Shown here in pieces: positions 20,691-33,879 of a stretch of 64,000 bases of DNA. Location of the stretch: positions 13,032,013 through 13,096,012 of the forward strand of contig CM042565.1 in the NCBI GenBank assembly GCA_023630585.1. The letters are read 5' to 3'. The notes under the pieces were generated by a model, which saw nothing but the letters and a program-made list of their open reading frames with translations, was not told the origin of the DNA and did no database searches. Both the position numbers and the translations under genes were made by a program. Each line of letters begins with the position of its first letter. Position 1 is the first letter of the stretch. Source of the stretch: Cranoglanis bouderius. Taxonomy: Eukaryota; Chordata; Actinopteri; Siluriformes; Cranoglanididae.

Positions 20691-21929
20691 TTCCTAGTGG
20701 TACAGAAAGTAATTCAAAGCTCTCGAAATGTTTCGAACTGGCTTTTGGATATCGCATTTCCACACAGTTGAAAATTTCTGATTCCGATATCACTAAATAT
20801 CATAAACCCCAGCAAATCTTCGACATTTTGAAATCGGTGTGCACTCCATGTGGAGATCAAAGTGGTCATGTCGGGGCCTGAGTTTCCTCCAGAGCGTGAA
20901 ACATGCATATGCATATGCATGGAAGCTCAGATATCATCCTGAAAGACTAAACGGACGTTTTATCTTATTCACTTCACTGTACACACTACAGACCTCATCC
21001 ATGCAGTAGTATCTTATTTCCAACATCTGATTTCTTGGAATTACTGTGATAAACCAGTCCAGTCTGGAGTCTGGAGTTTTGCCCGGTTTTGCCCTCACAG
21101 CAAAAAAAAAAAAAAAAAAAAAAAAGTTCGATTTTCCTCCCTGACTGGAAGCGACCCAAACCCACCAGCAATAATGTTTCACCCTTTGGAAAAAAAAAAA
21201 GAGGCTCTGTACATACTTTGCTGCCTAGTAACTGCCTAGATAGCGCCTATAAAACTCTATTCTAAGTGAATTGCGTGAGTGTGGAAAACATAATTGCTTT
21301 TGCTGGTGGGTGGAATTTTAAAAAGTGGCAACACCTTAGAGGCAGGTAGAGGAAAAGCTGTGCTGCCGTAACCACATCAGTCCAACCTCTGCTCCATGTC
21401 TGTTCTAAATTAGCTGTGTATAGAGACCTCTACAGTCTCGAGTACCCTGAGCCAAATAAAACCATAATAAAACCTGTTTATCTAAGCGTTGGAAGCCATA
21501 CGGTGACCTTCCAGTGACTCGCTCTTCCCTGGGAAGCAGGGAAACTTTAATGAAAGCATGGCATGTGTATTTGGCTACAGTAATATAAGCATGCCAGAGC
21601 TCTGCGAAAACGAAAAATCCGACTCACTCTTTCAAAACATACTCTGGCCTGACAGTTAATAAGAAGAAAAGCTCTAGGCAGTCTTTTTAAAATCCAAACA
21701 TGTATTTCCTTGATTTTTAAATTTTTTTTTTACGAAACTGTAAATTGCGCGATCAGTTCAGCAACTCCAATCTTCAATTATAACAAGTACCTAAAGATTT
21801 ATGTATAGTAATAAAAGGCTACACATCATTATAATTCATCCATAAGGACAGTGCCTTCACTTCAGTACTGGTAATTATAAACCACTTAACCAAAGGAAAT
21901 TACTAGCAATTTTCAGCTAGATCAGCATT
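20691..21929. other. Non-coding sequence
   Basis: No gene is supported. A short palindromic run of GCATAT units is at 20903-20920 and A-runs are at 21102-21125 and 21190-21200. No transposon ends recognised. Confidence 0.45.
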
Positions 21930-23030
21930 CATAAGGCTTTGTAATACTTACATAAGCCCTTCATGACAACTGACATAAACCTACTCGAGCATTAAGGAAT
22001 GTGTCAGTTGTCACAATCTTATTTGATGTCAAGTTGTCATAACGCCTGATTCAAGTGATGTAGATGATTGTTGACATAAAGCTGTTTTCACTTTTTACTT
22101 AAGAAAAATGTTCATGACATCCACATAAGCCCTTCATAACACCTGACATAAACCTACATAAAGAATTATTCAAGCATGTGTGAGCTGTCATAAAGACGTT
22201 TGCCAATTTTGCTGTCAAGTTGACATAACGCCTGTGTCAAGTAACATGAAAGAATGATTTACTGATTTGCTTAAGAATAGCATTCATAAAGCTTCATGAC
22301 ACCCACCTATGCCCTCTATAGCAACTGACATGAAAATACATAAAGAATTATTTGAACATGAGTCAACTGTCGTAAAGACATATTTGTCAAGTTGACATAA
22401 CACCAGGAATCAAGTAACGGATTTTTGTTTCGCCGTAAAGTTGTCTAATGTCAGTTCATGGACTGATTTCTTAAGAATGCTGTTCATAAGACTTCATGAC
22501 ACCTACCTAAGTCCTTCATTACAACTGACATAAGCCTACTTGAGCATTAAGGAATGTGTCAGTTGTCACAGACTTATTTGATGTCGTTTTGACATAACGC
22601 CTGAGTCAAGTAACAGATTTTTGCTGACATAAGTGTGCCATTGAAGAACACTGTTCATAAGGCTTCATGATGCCCACAAAAGACCTTTCTGTCAATTGTG
22701 ATGTCAAGGTGTCATAAGCGAAACATTAGTCATAAGTAAAACATTATCATTAGAATGTCGTAATACTATGAACTTTTAGTTAAATGTAGCTATTAATAAG
22801 ATTGTTATAACTAATATCAATGTTATGAAACTGTAATCACAGAGGTATGTAAGTTATTTTCTGGCCTATAAGTAAAGTGAGTTTATAATATCAGTATATA
22901 AACATATGACAATGTCATTAGGCTACATAAGTCCTTTATGACAACTGACACAAACCTACATAAACATTTATAAAGGCATATTTTTAACAGGTGTCAGCTG
23001 TCATGACAGCAATTTTGGCAATTCAGGCTA
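21930..23030. repeat. Degenerate satellite-like array of about 170-200 bp units
   Basis: A block like CATAAGCCCTTCATGACAACTGACATAAACCTACATAAAG, followed by a GTCAGTTGTCATAA block and TCAAGTTGACATAACGCC, recurs with anchors near 21953, 22123, 22307, 22509, 22676 and 22924. Spacing varies from about 167 to 250 bases and units are strongly diverged. Each unit itself contains the inverted pair TGACAACTGACA and TGTCAGTTGTCA, giving stem-loop potential. No coding capacity. Confidence 0.8.
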
Positions 23031-23609
23031 GAAGGTCTAGACCCACAGCGGGTATTAGTGGGAGGCTGAGCAGGATTTAGACCCAAGGCTTAGTGCAGAT
23101 CAGGCAACACTTCCCTGACTGCAGTTCTTTTGAGGCCATGACACTGGAGAAGACTCTGAGGATAACATCGGGGTCAATCCAGAGGATTTCTTATCTAACA
23201 AGATAAGATGTCGGAGGAAGTCTGTAGTAATGATCATCACTGATGATGATCCATGGAGTGTCTTCATGATGTCTGCATGGTTGTCATACTAAAAATTCCA
23301 GGCACACATATATAGGCCAAGAATTTAATAACTTACCTAAAACCCCAGAAGTGTCGCTTCCCTGAGAAGTCTTTTTCTTCATTTTATTGTTCTGTGTTTT
23401 ACAATCTTTCACTATTTGTTAAACGAAAGGAAAGACCACTTCCTGGTGCAAAACCTATTTTCCCATGATACATAATGGAATCTTTACCAACATGTCAATT
23501 TGGACAGGATATATGTTACTTGAAGTCAATTCTATTACAAAAGATTGCATAATTTTTACAGATGCATGAAACGCGCAGTCTGTACAAAAAAATTGCTCAC
23601 ATTACAGTT
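23031..23609. other. Non-coding sequence
   Basis: Unique sequence with no coding frame, transposon end or strong signal recognised. Confidence 0.45.
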
Positions 23610-23612
23610 TTG

Positions 23613-23880
23613 GAAAGGGTGCGGTGGCTTAGTAGTTAGGACGTTTGCTTCGCACCTCCTGGGTTGGGGTTCGATTCCCTGCATGCTTTGGGTGGGTACT
23701 CTGGGTTCCTCCCCCAGTGCAAAAACGTGTTGTAGGCTGATTGGCATTTCCAAATTGTCTGTAGAGTGTGAATGTGTGTATAGTTGTGCCCTGCAATGGG
23801 TTGGCACCTTGTCCAGGGTGTCCCCCGCCTCGTGCCCCGAGTCCCCTGGGATAGGCTCCAGGCTCCCCGTGAGTAGGATG
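23613..23880 (+). repeat. tRNA-derived SINE, copy with A and B boxes
   Basis: The head carries an A-box-like TGGCTTAGTAGTTAGGA (23625-23641) and a B box GGTTCGATTCC (23668-23678) with tRNA-like spacing, the internal RNA polymerase III promoter. The body follows with AGGCTGATTGGCATTT, TGCCCTGCAATGGGTTGGCA and ATAGGCTCCAGGCTCCCCGT. The same family is at 24755 and, inverted, at 63225. Confidence 0.85.
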
Positions 23881-24754
23881 GCTAGCTTGTTGCTAGCAAA
23901 AGACGAACATGGAGGTGTCCATGGTCAACTTTGTAGCTTGAACGGATGGAGGTCGAAAAATGACGTAATTCCGACTTTCCACTTCCAAGATAAGTCGAAC
24001 ACACCATAAAATTCCAGAGATATGTTCAGTAATAATGACATTACCCCAGCTCCTCATGTAAAACTAATCCAATCTGAATAGGGTTTAAGAGGTTAAAGCA
24101 GCACCATGGCATGTGCGGAACTGTGCTAAGGTCATGAGTGAGAACTGAGAAGTGAGAAGGTTGTGATTGGAGAGGAGGAAATGAATGCATTTGCCGTTTT
24201 CATTCATCATGTCACAGTGTAGTGTTGCACTCCTATAATCCCCTTCAATACAGCATGTATTATAGTTGGCAGTTAGCAGTTCAAGTAAATAAGAGGCAAG
24301 AAAATTACCTGAATTCAGCAATTAGAAGTGAAACAACGTGAAAGAATGTGCTTCACAGATCCATTCCTGTCATATCAAATATAAAATACCGTCCAACAAC
24401 AACTAAGTCATATCAACATTTTTCTGTGCACTTTTGCACTCCCTCCTGCTTATCCTCCCTCCCTATTAGCTAACCTGTATTTAGAGAGAGAAAGACGACA
24501 GGCCATTACATAAAGCCCTTAAAGATCCTTATAATCAGTGGCCTCAGCTAGCCTGTGTTACATAACAGCAGCAGGATTTCATCTGGTCAGATCCAGTTCA
24601 GCCTCAGCCTTCTGCTTCCTTCAGCCACACACCAGAAATGATCAGTGATGGAGCAGGCCCCTGTGGATTTCTGTAAACTCTGTGTGCAATTGTGAGAGAT
24701 GAAAAAAAAGAGAAACCATCTCAACCACTTAATAATTCCCAGCCCATTATAGAG
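23881..24754. other. Non-coding sequence
   Basis: No gene or transposon supported. The segment 24480-24700 is less AT-rich and could be a conserved non-coding element, but nothing specific is visible. Confidence 0.4.
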
Positions 24755-25100
24755 GTCTAATAGCGTTCCAAGCTATTGGTTAGCACATTTGCCTCACACC
24801 TCCGGGGATGGGGGTTCGAATCCTGCCTCCACTCTGTGCATCCATGGTCTCCCCGTGCATTGGGGGTTTCCTCCTGGTACTCCGGTTTCCTCCCCAGTCC
24901 AAAGACACATGCTGTAGGCTGATTGGCGTTTTCACATTGTCTGTAGTGTGTGAATGTGCAATTGTGCCCTGCGATGGGTTACCACCTTGTCCATGGTGTC
25001 CCCCACCTTGTGCCCAGAGTCTTCTGGGATAGAGTCCAGGCTCCCTGTGTAGGATAAGTGGTATGGACAATGGATGGATGGATGGATGGATGAATATTGT
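24755..25100 (+). repeat. tRNA-derived SINE with (GGAT)n tail
   Basis: B box GGTTCGAATCC at 24813-24823, a TTCCTCCTGGTACTCCGGTT block, and the body seen in the 23613 copy. It ends in five GGAT units, a typical SINE tail. Confidence 0.85.
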
Positions 25101-25231
25101 GCTATAGGTCTGGACTGGAATGCAAGGATGGAAATGACCAGTTCTGCTCTTTCTGGTTGGCATCTTTTTTTTTTTAAATATCTCCAGCAAAACATGCATA
25201 AAAAACAATTTTTAAAACAAAAGATACATCA

Positions 25232-25380
25232 CTTGCAGTAACCTCTTTATCCTTGTCAGGGTTGCTGTGGATCTGAAGTCTATAATGGGAACATTGGACA
25301 CGAGGCTGGATGAGGCACCATGCACACACACATTCACGCATGAGGGCAATTTATCATAGCTAATACACCTACTGCCACTC
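25232..25380 (-). repeat. Inverted V-SINE fragment
   Basis: The reverse complement of the V-SINE 3' half is recognisable by CCTTGTCAGGGTTGCTGTGG, GGGAACATTGGACACGAGGC and CACACACACATTCACGCATG, then GGGCAATTTA. Confidence 0.6.
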
Positions 25381-26645
25381 ACTGACCAGTTACTCTGGTC
25401 AGCATGGTTCTTGCAGAAAATTTTAAAATGTTTCTACAGTGGATTCAAGTGCAATGGACAATGCATTTGGTTCGCCAGAATGTCAGACCTACAAAGACGG
25501 ATTTACATTAAGACATGTGGGTCACAGCTGCGTCTTTCATCAGAGGCTGAGATAGCATGCCTTGGCCATTAGTAAAAGAGGCTTTGAAAGCTTCGGCATT
25601 AATGAGCCATTGTTAAATGGAAACTGCCAAGTGTGTGGCTTTGCTCAGGGCATCGGAAATTACGATCGACCTCACGACATAGTGACAAAAAGGTAGTAGT
25701 CATGTTGAATAAAAGAGCAGTCTGTTTTGAAAGGAGGTCATGTTCTAAGCTCCTGTGGAGTGCTGATCTATAAGTTTTCTGTGTGTCATAGTGAGAAGGT
25801 AAATGGATGTGTGGGCTTCACTGGAATGCCACCAACAAGCATCATTAGTGTAAGATGCTTGTTATTTCCAACGTATCTCCACGACCTTTGGATCACATGT
25901 TTTGTAGATCAAACCAAAATCCTACGCCAGTCACTTGTTTGATCTACAGGCTTCCTGGAAAGACTTCCTGGAAAAAAAACACTAACAACAGCAGGTTTTT
26001 ACTTATCAATCAGTTTTGTAGTAAAGTTGTGTGTAAATGTATTTCACAGAACAAACTGGACTAAAAAATTTCCCATAAGATTTACAAAAGTTTCAGTGAC
26101 ACTGATTTCGTATCTGTTGATAAATGCTAATCAGTCGTAAATTCAAGGCACAGCTGACTTACATTTAGCCACGCCCCCAAAACTCCATAAAAGGCAAAGC
26201 TCACAGAGAGCTGAAAATAGCAAAAATGATGACTAAATGGTGAAAGAGTGGTTCCAAAATGTATATGATAAATCTTCCAGTAATGCAGCTCAGCCACTGC
26301 ACTGAGTCATCTACCACAGACACATACTAACTCTTTGGACTTTTTTCTAAATGGTTTCGTTTTGGTGGGTGGAAAGTTCAGGAATAAAAAGCTCTAATGG
26401 CACCAATAAATAAATATGATGGTAAATGTTTGCCTATTGTGCCTTATATTCAAATAGTTGGATTATACTCATAAAATAATAACATTTTGACTTTAAAAAA
26501 AAAAAAAAATTTTACCAAATACACCCAAAGTTTAATTACCTCAGTGTGTTATACTTGTAGTTAAATAATTTGGCTTAAAAAAGAGTGTCTTCTCCTTGAC
26601 AAATGGCTCGTACCGTTCTCAGTAGAAAATATTTGACTATACATT
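25381..26645. other. Non-coding sequence
   Basis: No gene is supported. A segment at about 25550-25700 with homeodomain-like ATTAATGAGC and few repeats looks like possible regulatory sequence. An A-run is at 26496-26508. Confidence 0.4.
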
Positions 26646-26647
26646 CT

Positions 26648-26870
26648 AGTGCAAAAGTTTGCATACCCTTAGGACAAAATAAAGAAGACAAGTAAATGTA
26701 ACTTATAGCAGCAATAGGTTTAGTGTTGTGTTTCACATTCAGTTTTCACACACAGATTGTGTGGCAAACGTTTCCCCATCAATGTTTTATGACATGTTTG
26801 TTACAAGTAATTTGCCTTACATTCTGGACTGCAGGACTTAGGGTGACGTGGAGGTGCAAACTTTTGCATG
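26648..26870. mobile_element. Short MITE with about 20-bp terminal inverted repeats
   Basis: The left end AGTGCAAAAGTTTGCATACC and the right end GGTGCAAACTTTTGCATGCA are imperfect inverted repeats 200 bases apart. The interior has no coding capacity. The ends resemble Tc1-derived families. Confidence 0.55.
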
Positions 26871-28479
26871 CAAGTTTAAACAGGACAGTATTGACGACAT
26901 GTTCATCATCCAACTTGCAAAGTTGTGACCTGAAATAAAAGCCACTGGTTTGTTTTGTACCGTTATAAATAGACTATAGATGTCCTGGATAGCAAACCTG
27001 GAATTCTCTTGTATCCACTGAGAGCTTTATGACCCCCCAAATGAAAGTACCAACAGACGCTGTGATGGAAAACAACAGGTGGTATCATTCTATTTCCCAC
27101 TGTGTAGCACTTCAAGTGTCAATTACTTTCACATGTAGCATCTGTGAGGATGGTGCATTGAACTGCACATGAAAGCACACTAGTATGGCCTTATTTTGAC
27201 TTTGCCAATAATTATTTTGCCCATTCTTCTATTGATCAAGATGAACAGGAAGAAGTTGTAGGTTTATCTGATGGACTAATATTGGGGACATCTAAAGAAC
27301 TCTAAAGACAGAGGCTTCTCCCATATCAGTGTAGATAGAAAAGCCAATTCACTGAGGAGAAAAGGATGTGGGATGTGGAAGAAGCATTTTCTTCTGGTAG
27401 CGGTTACTTCATTCCAAATTATTGTAGGTGAACTTTGACTGGGGAATCCATAAGTCAACCAGTAGTAAACAAGTGAGTAGGGCCATGGTCTCTTCGGTTG
27501 TTATAAAATGGAGGAGCCTCTAGTTTCTGAGTAGCACTTACACCAGAATTTTGCCTGTTTTTTTTTTTGTTTTTTTTCTGGGAAAAAAGCTTCACTGAAG
27601 CATCGCATTCACTGACTTTTTCTTCTTCTAGGATTTTATTGTTGGCAACGTTGCTAGAATTTTCGTATTAGCAAAGACTGGAACTGCAAATGGTTCATTA
27701 CTTTTATTGTTTTTCAAGCACCTGGACTTTCAGAGATCAAGTCTTGCCCAAAGCTACTTATAGGTTACACTCTTAGAACAAACGGTTCTGTCTAAAAGGT
27801 TCTTTGGGTCTCAGTCACCTCCATGCCTGCAAAGGGCCCTCTCCCCTGAGTACTAATAACTTCTTCTACTAACAGCCCAACTTCTAAAAAACACTTAAAC
27901 ATTCAGATATTGCGAAGTCTTGCCAACTACTATGTCACTTTTACATTCTATGATTGCTATGTTTAGGGTTAGGTTAGTTAAGGAAGCATTTTTTTCCTCT
28001 AAATCCTAAGAGTAATTGACCGGGCACTTGAATGGAATGGGTTTTAACTAAAGTTCAATAACTTGAAAACAAGTATAAGCAATGTCTTGAACTTGAATCT
28101 AATAGCAATTCTAATAAAAATGTAAAGTATCCTTTAAGAAACCATTTAGATTGTAGGTTATGAAGGTGTTAATGCTCAATTTCTCTCATATTTAGATTTA
28201 TATGACTACTTGATTGTGTGATTATTATTCCTTAGCGATCAATTGTGTATTATCATTTGTAAATTGTATTCTTAGATGATTTTTAGCCAGTTAAAGTTCT
28301 CTCTGGGGGTTTCTGTTATCAGGAAAGTATCTCATCTTCCATAAGTTCCACCACTGCGTCAGCTTTTGACAGACATTTGGTCAAAACCATTTGGCTTACT
28401 CTGGACATACAAACCTCAATGGAGGCCTTTTGGGGGCTATGATATCGTCAAAATGGTGCGTGTTATATTCAAATACCGA
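26871..28479. other. Non-coding sequence with a family A scrap
   Basis: No gene is supported. A block at about 27890-27960 (CATTCAGATATTGCGAAGTC) is also found at 43405 and, inverted, at 32530, so it belongs to an interspersed repeat. A T-rich run lies at 27560-27580. Confidence 0.45.
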
Positions 28480-28770
28480 TAACACTGGAGACTTGTTCCA
28501 TAAATGTTACATAAACATCTGGTTGCAGAAAACCATATCAACAATTACGCAAACGTTTTAATGTGGGGTTTATGTGGGCGTCCATCATACAAGGCTGTGA
28601 ATGAGCTGTTACTATAGAAACGATAACGTATTAGAACGAGCGCATTCATATAAACCTGTGATTTGCAGCTGCACTATTATCAGAGCTGCTATCATAGAAA
28701 ATTAATCAACACCTTCCGACCAATCAGAATTGAGACTTCAGTAGCGATTGTGGTATAACAATAAATTAAT
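28480..28770 (+). repeat. Family A, copy 3 (best uninterrupted example of the right half)
   Basis: Blocks in order: AACACTGGAGACTTGTTCC, ACATAAACATCTGG, AACCATATCAACAATTACG, GAGCTGTTACTATAGAAACG, AAACCTGTGATTTGCAGCTG, ATAGAAAATTAATCAAC and GACCAATCAGAATTGAGAC. It provides the empty-site comparison for the split copy at 18745-20690. Confidence 0.75.
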
Positions 28771-29884
28771 GATGATTGTAGCATTTCGTGACAGGTTTAT
28801 AAGGTACTCTCTGGGTTTAGTATAATAACCCAGTGTATAATACTGAGGTCATGGCTTTTGCCACATGCAGGCTGAACATCTCTGAGCCTTAATAGTGGAA
28901 AAAAGAAAGATGTGCTGTTGTATGTTATCTCACTATCTCACAAATTATAGCTTTGCAGTAATCTCAGGGTGAGAGTGGATAATGAATTAAAGACCTGAGC
29001 TTAAGCCTACAAATGAAAATTCAGTGATAAAATCAGGCTGTAGAAAGAGTTCCTCTCCTCTGTGGTTGTGTCCGCTTTCCCTCATTCAGATATGGATCAG
29101 AGGTGAAAGCGGCACACAGGAAGCCATGAATCACCATCATCTGAGTGGTTCGAGAGAAAGAAACGCTGCCAAAATGTCCTCCCAGATGCACTAATCTACA
29201 AGCAATGTTTTATCTGAAATACTTCCAACTGTTGAAGTTTCTTCTTTTCTTTCTTTGTTTAAAGAACGGCTAGAACTACAGACTTTATCACAAGTCCTGC
29301 ACAAACACGCACTGAATTTTTTCGCAGAGAAGAATCGTTAAAAAAAAAAAAAAAAAAAAAATCGAGATTTTATCATTTTTCCAAACAGCACAGTCAAGTC
29401 TGCAAACGATATGAGCACAAGACAAAAATCTGCAGTGTGGTGAAAACAAAATCAAAAGTGTTTTGGTTTCATCACGCTGTCGAAAATAGGATGAAATGAA
29501 GCGACAAACGACAATACTGACGCACTTAAAAACCCGGGGGGGAGAACAGTTTGTGAAGGTTTATAAATAAATACTGTATATCAGCACAAATCAATAAATA
29601 TAACTAAACATGTTTTTCACAGCAAAGACGAAGCAAACAAGGCTGAGTCTCAAAAAAACATTGCAGTATCAGGCAGCGTAAACATTAAGCCGGGCATCAA
29701 AGCGAACTTTCTTTCTACCAGTTATCTTTACGATGTGTTTGGGAAACTGGGCTCTGTTTGGGTGTGATCTGGACTTTATTGCAGTGTTGCGTGACATTAC
29801 AGATAATAAACTTGCAAAAAAATGGGATATTTATGACATGAAACAAGACCGCACGACATCTCATTGATCACAAATGACATTTTA
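28771..29884. other. Non-coding sequence
   Basis: No coding frame, transposon end or strong signal recognised. An A-run is at 29340-29361. Confidence 0.45.
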
Positions 29885-30720
29885 ATTGTAACAACTCATT
29901 CACAGGGACACTAATATTGATATGGTGAAGTTTTCTGTGAGGAGAGGTTTATTTAACATTTGTGGAAGGAGTCTCCAGTGTCAGCGCTTTGTAAAAAATA
30001 AGTTCTCTGCTTTCTCAGTAACAATGACAGCCATGACAAGCTGCAATTTTTGTGTGTGTGTTATTAGCTTCAAGACAGAGAAAAAGACAGCGTGGTGCAG
30101 GAACGTCCATTTATAGCTGCTGTAATGTAAAGGTTAGCATAAACTAACTTGTTTTGTGGATGTTCTACAATATTACACATAACTATAAACAGTCTGTACA
30201 GGATTTCATGGAGTTTTTTTTGTTGTTGTTTTTTTTTTGTGATTGTTGCGGCCAAGAATGCTTGCTTTTGCTGTGGCTTTTTTTTTCAAAATTTTTGCGA
30301 TGTTTTTTGTGCTTTTTTGCGGAATTTTACTTGAATTGGCGAAAGTGCAATCGCACGAAATTGTTTTGCACGGTCTTTCACAGTGATGTTTGTCGGTAAA
30401 TGAGACCTTTTCGCTTTGACCGAATGCGCGTTGTGATGACGTCACATGACGCGTCTTGGCCCAAACGTGCGGAAAATCTGTGGTAATTTTGAACAATTGC
30501 AAGCTCATCCGAATATTGCGGTGTTTCCTTGATTTTGCGTTCATTTCTGTGATCGCTAAAATCGCTAAATCCTGGAGGGACTGTATAAAAGGTAACAAGT
30601 ATGTGTCATTCTATGATTAATAAAGAAAAATTGTAATCACTGGCAAATTGCTGTGGTATGAGAGGAATAAAACACTTTAGGATGTGCTGTTTTAGGAATG
30701 TGTGATGCGTTGTTGAATAA
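29885..30720 (-). repeat. Family A, copy 4, interrupted by a MITE
   Basis: The left part carries GTTTATTTAACATTTGTGGAAGGAGTCTCCAGTG, the complement of the CACTGGAGACTCC block, then CATGACAAGCTGCA and a TTTATAGCTGCT block, ending at AACTATAAA. After the inserted MITE (30190-30583) it resumes with GTCATTCTATG and ATTGTAATCACTGGCAAA, as in the copy at 50745-51810. Confidence 0.65.
30190..30583 (+). mobile_element. MITE of the CAGTCCCTCCAGGATTT family, copy 1
   Basis: The ends are CAGTCTGTACAGGATTTC and the complement of TCCTGGAGGGACTG. The interior includes GATTGTTGCGGCCAAGAATG, GGTAAATGAGACCTTTTCG and ACGCGTCTTGGCCCAAA. Two further copies are at 50121 and, inverted, at 59648. No coding capacity. 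It sits inside a family A copy. Confidence 0.8.
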
Positions 30721-32334
30721 ATAGGGTATAAAGGCTGCAGTGAATATGAAAACCTTAAACACTGGGGGAGGGATATATATTTTCTAAAAAAAAAATAAAT
30801 GTTTTTTTACTTAAACTATTTTAGCCTTAACTTGACTTGAATCTATAAATGACACCTAAACATTCAATCAAATTAAAGAGAAAGTTTTGTCAAAAGAAAA
30901 TGAACAATGAGCACAAACATGCCCCAACATGTTAATGTGCATGATATACATACTGCATAGTGCAAAAAGGCAACCAGACAAAACATGAGGTAAAATCAAC
31001 AGAAGGTTAGTTTGAAAGATTTTTTTTTTTTTATATACAAATAAGGAGATGCAATTCTAAAGGTGAAGGATGTGAAAGATGAAGATCTTATAGAATACCA
31101 CATTATATCACATTCAGACAGAAAGACGGCTGCAAAGTGATAAGATAATTCGATAATACATAGACATATGTGAAACCCAACACGCTAAATATATTTTAAT
31201 TACATTTCTTTGTTTTTGGTCTTTTTTTCCACAGGCCACACACTTAACTGTGCACTCAACAGACTGTTCCCTCTCATTAAAGACTCCCTCCATAGTGCAT
31301 AGTATACAGTGTACTGTACCGTGTGCCAGCACGGCTTTATCGTGTTTATTTATGTCCTAAGAGCTGACAGCAGTGGCGGCGAGGTTCAGACTTGAACTGA
31401 AAAGCGCCTGCATGCTTTCCAGCTGCTCAGATTTCTCCCACTTACTCCCTGACACGCAAGCTTGCGTGAAGTTGCCCCGCCCTCCTTTGAAACTGCACAT
31501 GCTTTGGAGATTATACCTCGCCCGTTCCTGAATAAGATGTTAATTTCTCTGGCTCCAGTGTGCTCCGATAAGGAAGAAAAAGAAAAAAAAAAAGATCTAA
31601 TGAATAAGCCACCCACACCAACAGCACACAGCTCTTATTCTTTCTCTCACTGTTGCCTGGAGACTACAGAGGCCCCTAAACGGCTTCAAACTGTTTCTCA
31701 CACAAGAAAGAAAGTGAAGTATGGCAGCATGTATGTGCAATCTGCATTTTAATGTTTAATGAGTCATCCGTGACCAATTTAGCAAACCCGATGATGGTAT
31801 TTGGACATATTTTTATATTTGGGTGGTTTAAAACACCAGAAAGTGTAATCACAAGCACTAATCTCGTTTGACACGGGAACGAATACAAAGCAAGTCTGTT
31901 ATATGTTGGAATCCTGGGCACATTGTGATGGCACCGTGTTTGGGGACACAGGGTGAAACTGGGCTACAAGGATATCAGATCAGTATGAAGCTAAACAGAC
32001 AGTCTTTTAATAATACATTTGTTTTGTGTTCCCTCACCCGAACTGATGGCTATCGTAGCACAAAGGGTTCATCCAGGGTTCAGGCCACTTCTCTTTCTCT
32101 GGATGAGGAAGAAAGCCTCTGAAGGGTTGAATATTATCCTGGGGACAAAGTAATGCTTGGCGGTCGACCCAAACTTAAACATCCTCTGCACCGGTGGGCA
32201 TAAACTCAACCTCTCCGCATGAAAATGTGTGTATTCAATGGCCTCTACTGTCTTTTGGAGTTATGGAGGAAAAGGACAAGAGTCTGCGCTTTGATTCAGC
32301 TCTACATATTTATATTACTGTGCTAATTCTAATA
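30721..32334. other. Non-coding sequence
   Basis: No gene is supported. The segment 31360-31560 is more GC-rich and repeat-free (for example AGCAGTGGCGGCGAGGTTCA), which makes it a possible regulatory element. T-runs are at 31020-31031. Confidence 0.4.
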
Positions 32335-32600
32335 CGTTACAATTCCTATAGTAACAGCTTACAGAGGGACTTGTAAAAAATGGTTTTCCGTAAGGAGATG
32401 TTTATTTAACATTTATGGAAGGAGGTTCCAGTGTTAGCACTTAGTAACAGTCAAAGGTAAAGCTGTAATATTAAGTTTACAATTATGCATTATGAGGTTT
32501 GGAACTGACATGTAATAGTAGTTGGCAAGACTTTGCGATATCTGAATGTTTGAATGTGCTTTATAGTTTTCAGACACTTTTGTTACCAACAATTGGTATA
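32335..32600 (-). repeat. Family A, copy 5 (fragment)
   Basis: It carries CTATAGTAACAGCTTACAG, GGAGATGTTTATTTAACATT, GGAAGGAGGTTCCAGTG and the inverted TTTGCGATATCTGAATGTTT block. Confidence 0.65.
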
Positions 32601-33879
32601 GATTAACAAATTGATGTGTTTGTACTGTATGTTCACTGATATATACAAATACTACTTTATTTACTGTTGATAGTGCAAGCAGCCATGTTTATATGCTAAA
32701 CTCTGGCTTGAGGAAGCTTCCCTGACTTTCCAAGTAAGAATTCCAAGATGAGGGGTGTTTTCTTTAGTTTTTTCCTAAAAGGAGGATGAAAATTATGAGC
32801 TCTACCTAGCATTGGGCTAATTGTCCTAATTGTTTGGTGTTGATTTCCTAATCTTTGCAGCCAGAAATTTTCAAAGCTTATCACTTTTTCTCACTTCTTT
32901 TCATAGCCTGCAATAAGAAGGTTTCATTTGCGTTGACCTTCAGGTTTTGATCTCATTACTTGGAAAGGTTATATTTAGGAGACATAAATATTATTGGACG
33001 TTTCACTTAGCTGGAGCGTGATACCCACAGATCGCAGTGCCAAAACATTTCCATGATATATAGATATCATATACCTGACAGAGAACGATGCATCAGCTTT
33101 TCAGGGAAGCTCTCCAGAAAATCAGATCAATTTACAAAGAACATAAAATATGGAAAGGAATTCAACTAGCCTCTTCCACCTTCCTCTTTTCAATATGTTT
33201 GGGTAACAGTGTTAAAAGTGTGAAACGCAAAAGCATGTCTCTTTTTGTCACAGGATCTCTCTCAAGTACTCTCTTAAAACAACAAAAAAAGTTTCAGCAT
33301 TTTCTAAAACAGGCCTGGGGACAATTGTTATCATTTGCCGGTTTGAATATTTTCCTTGGCAGCTCCTCTTCGTCGCAAAACCATAAATCAGCAAACATCA
33401 GCCCTAAATAAAGTGAATAGTTGTGTATAGAAGGAATCCGGAGAAGCACTGTGAACATTAAACAGACACGGTACCACACACATGTGGACAATACTATAAC
33501 CTCTCGACCAGTTAGTTTATATTTCACTTCTCTTGTGTTACTCAGCGACAGATGGAAATGGAAACATGCTCTGCTTTTGTTTCTGAGACTTTAAAACCAA
33601 CCAAATGACTAGAGATCTCTTAATTCTGTAGAGAACAGACAGTGATCAGGGAAACAGTGAACCTCGTATTATGTTCCTTGATTACTTATTCCTGTTTTGC
33701 AGGAACCTTCGATTCAAATTCAGATTTAAATATAATTTGCAGAATTACACGTAACGCAGTAACAAGAAAGGTGAAACAAAATTCTACCACTGGCAACATC
33801 CAAAATGGCAACATCACTTCTCCAAGTAAGTCCCAAATGGCAACATCACTTCCCCAAGTAAGTATTATAAAGACATATT
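32601..33879. other. Non-coding sequence
   Basis: No convincing coding exon. The short open frames here lack codon bias, start context or family similarity. Confidence 0.4.

Noticed and set aside
23668..23678. Possible tRNA gene because of a perfect B box
   Set aside because: The A box and B box belong to a SINE head; no cloverleaf with an acceptor stem could be drawn, and the SINE body follows directly.
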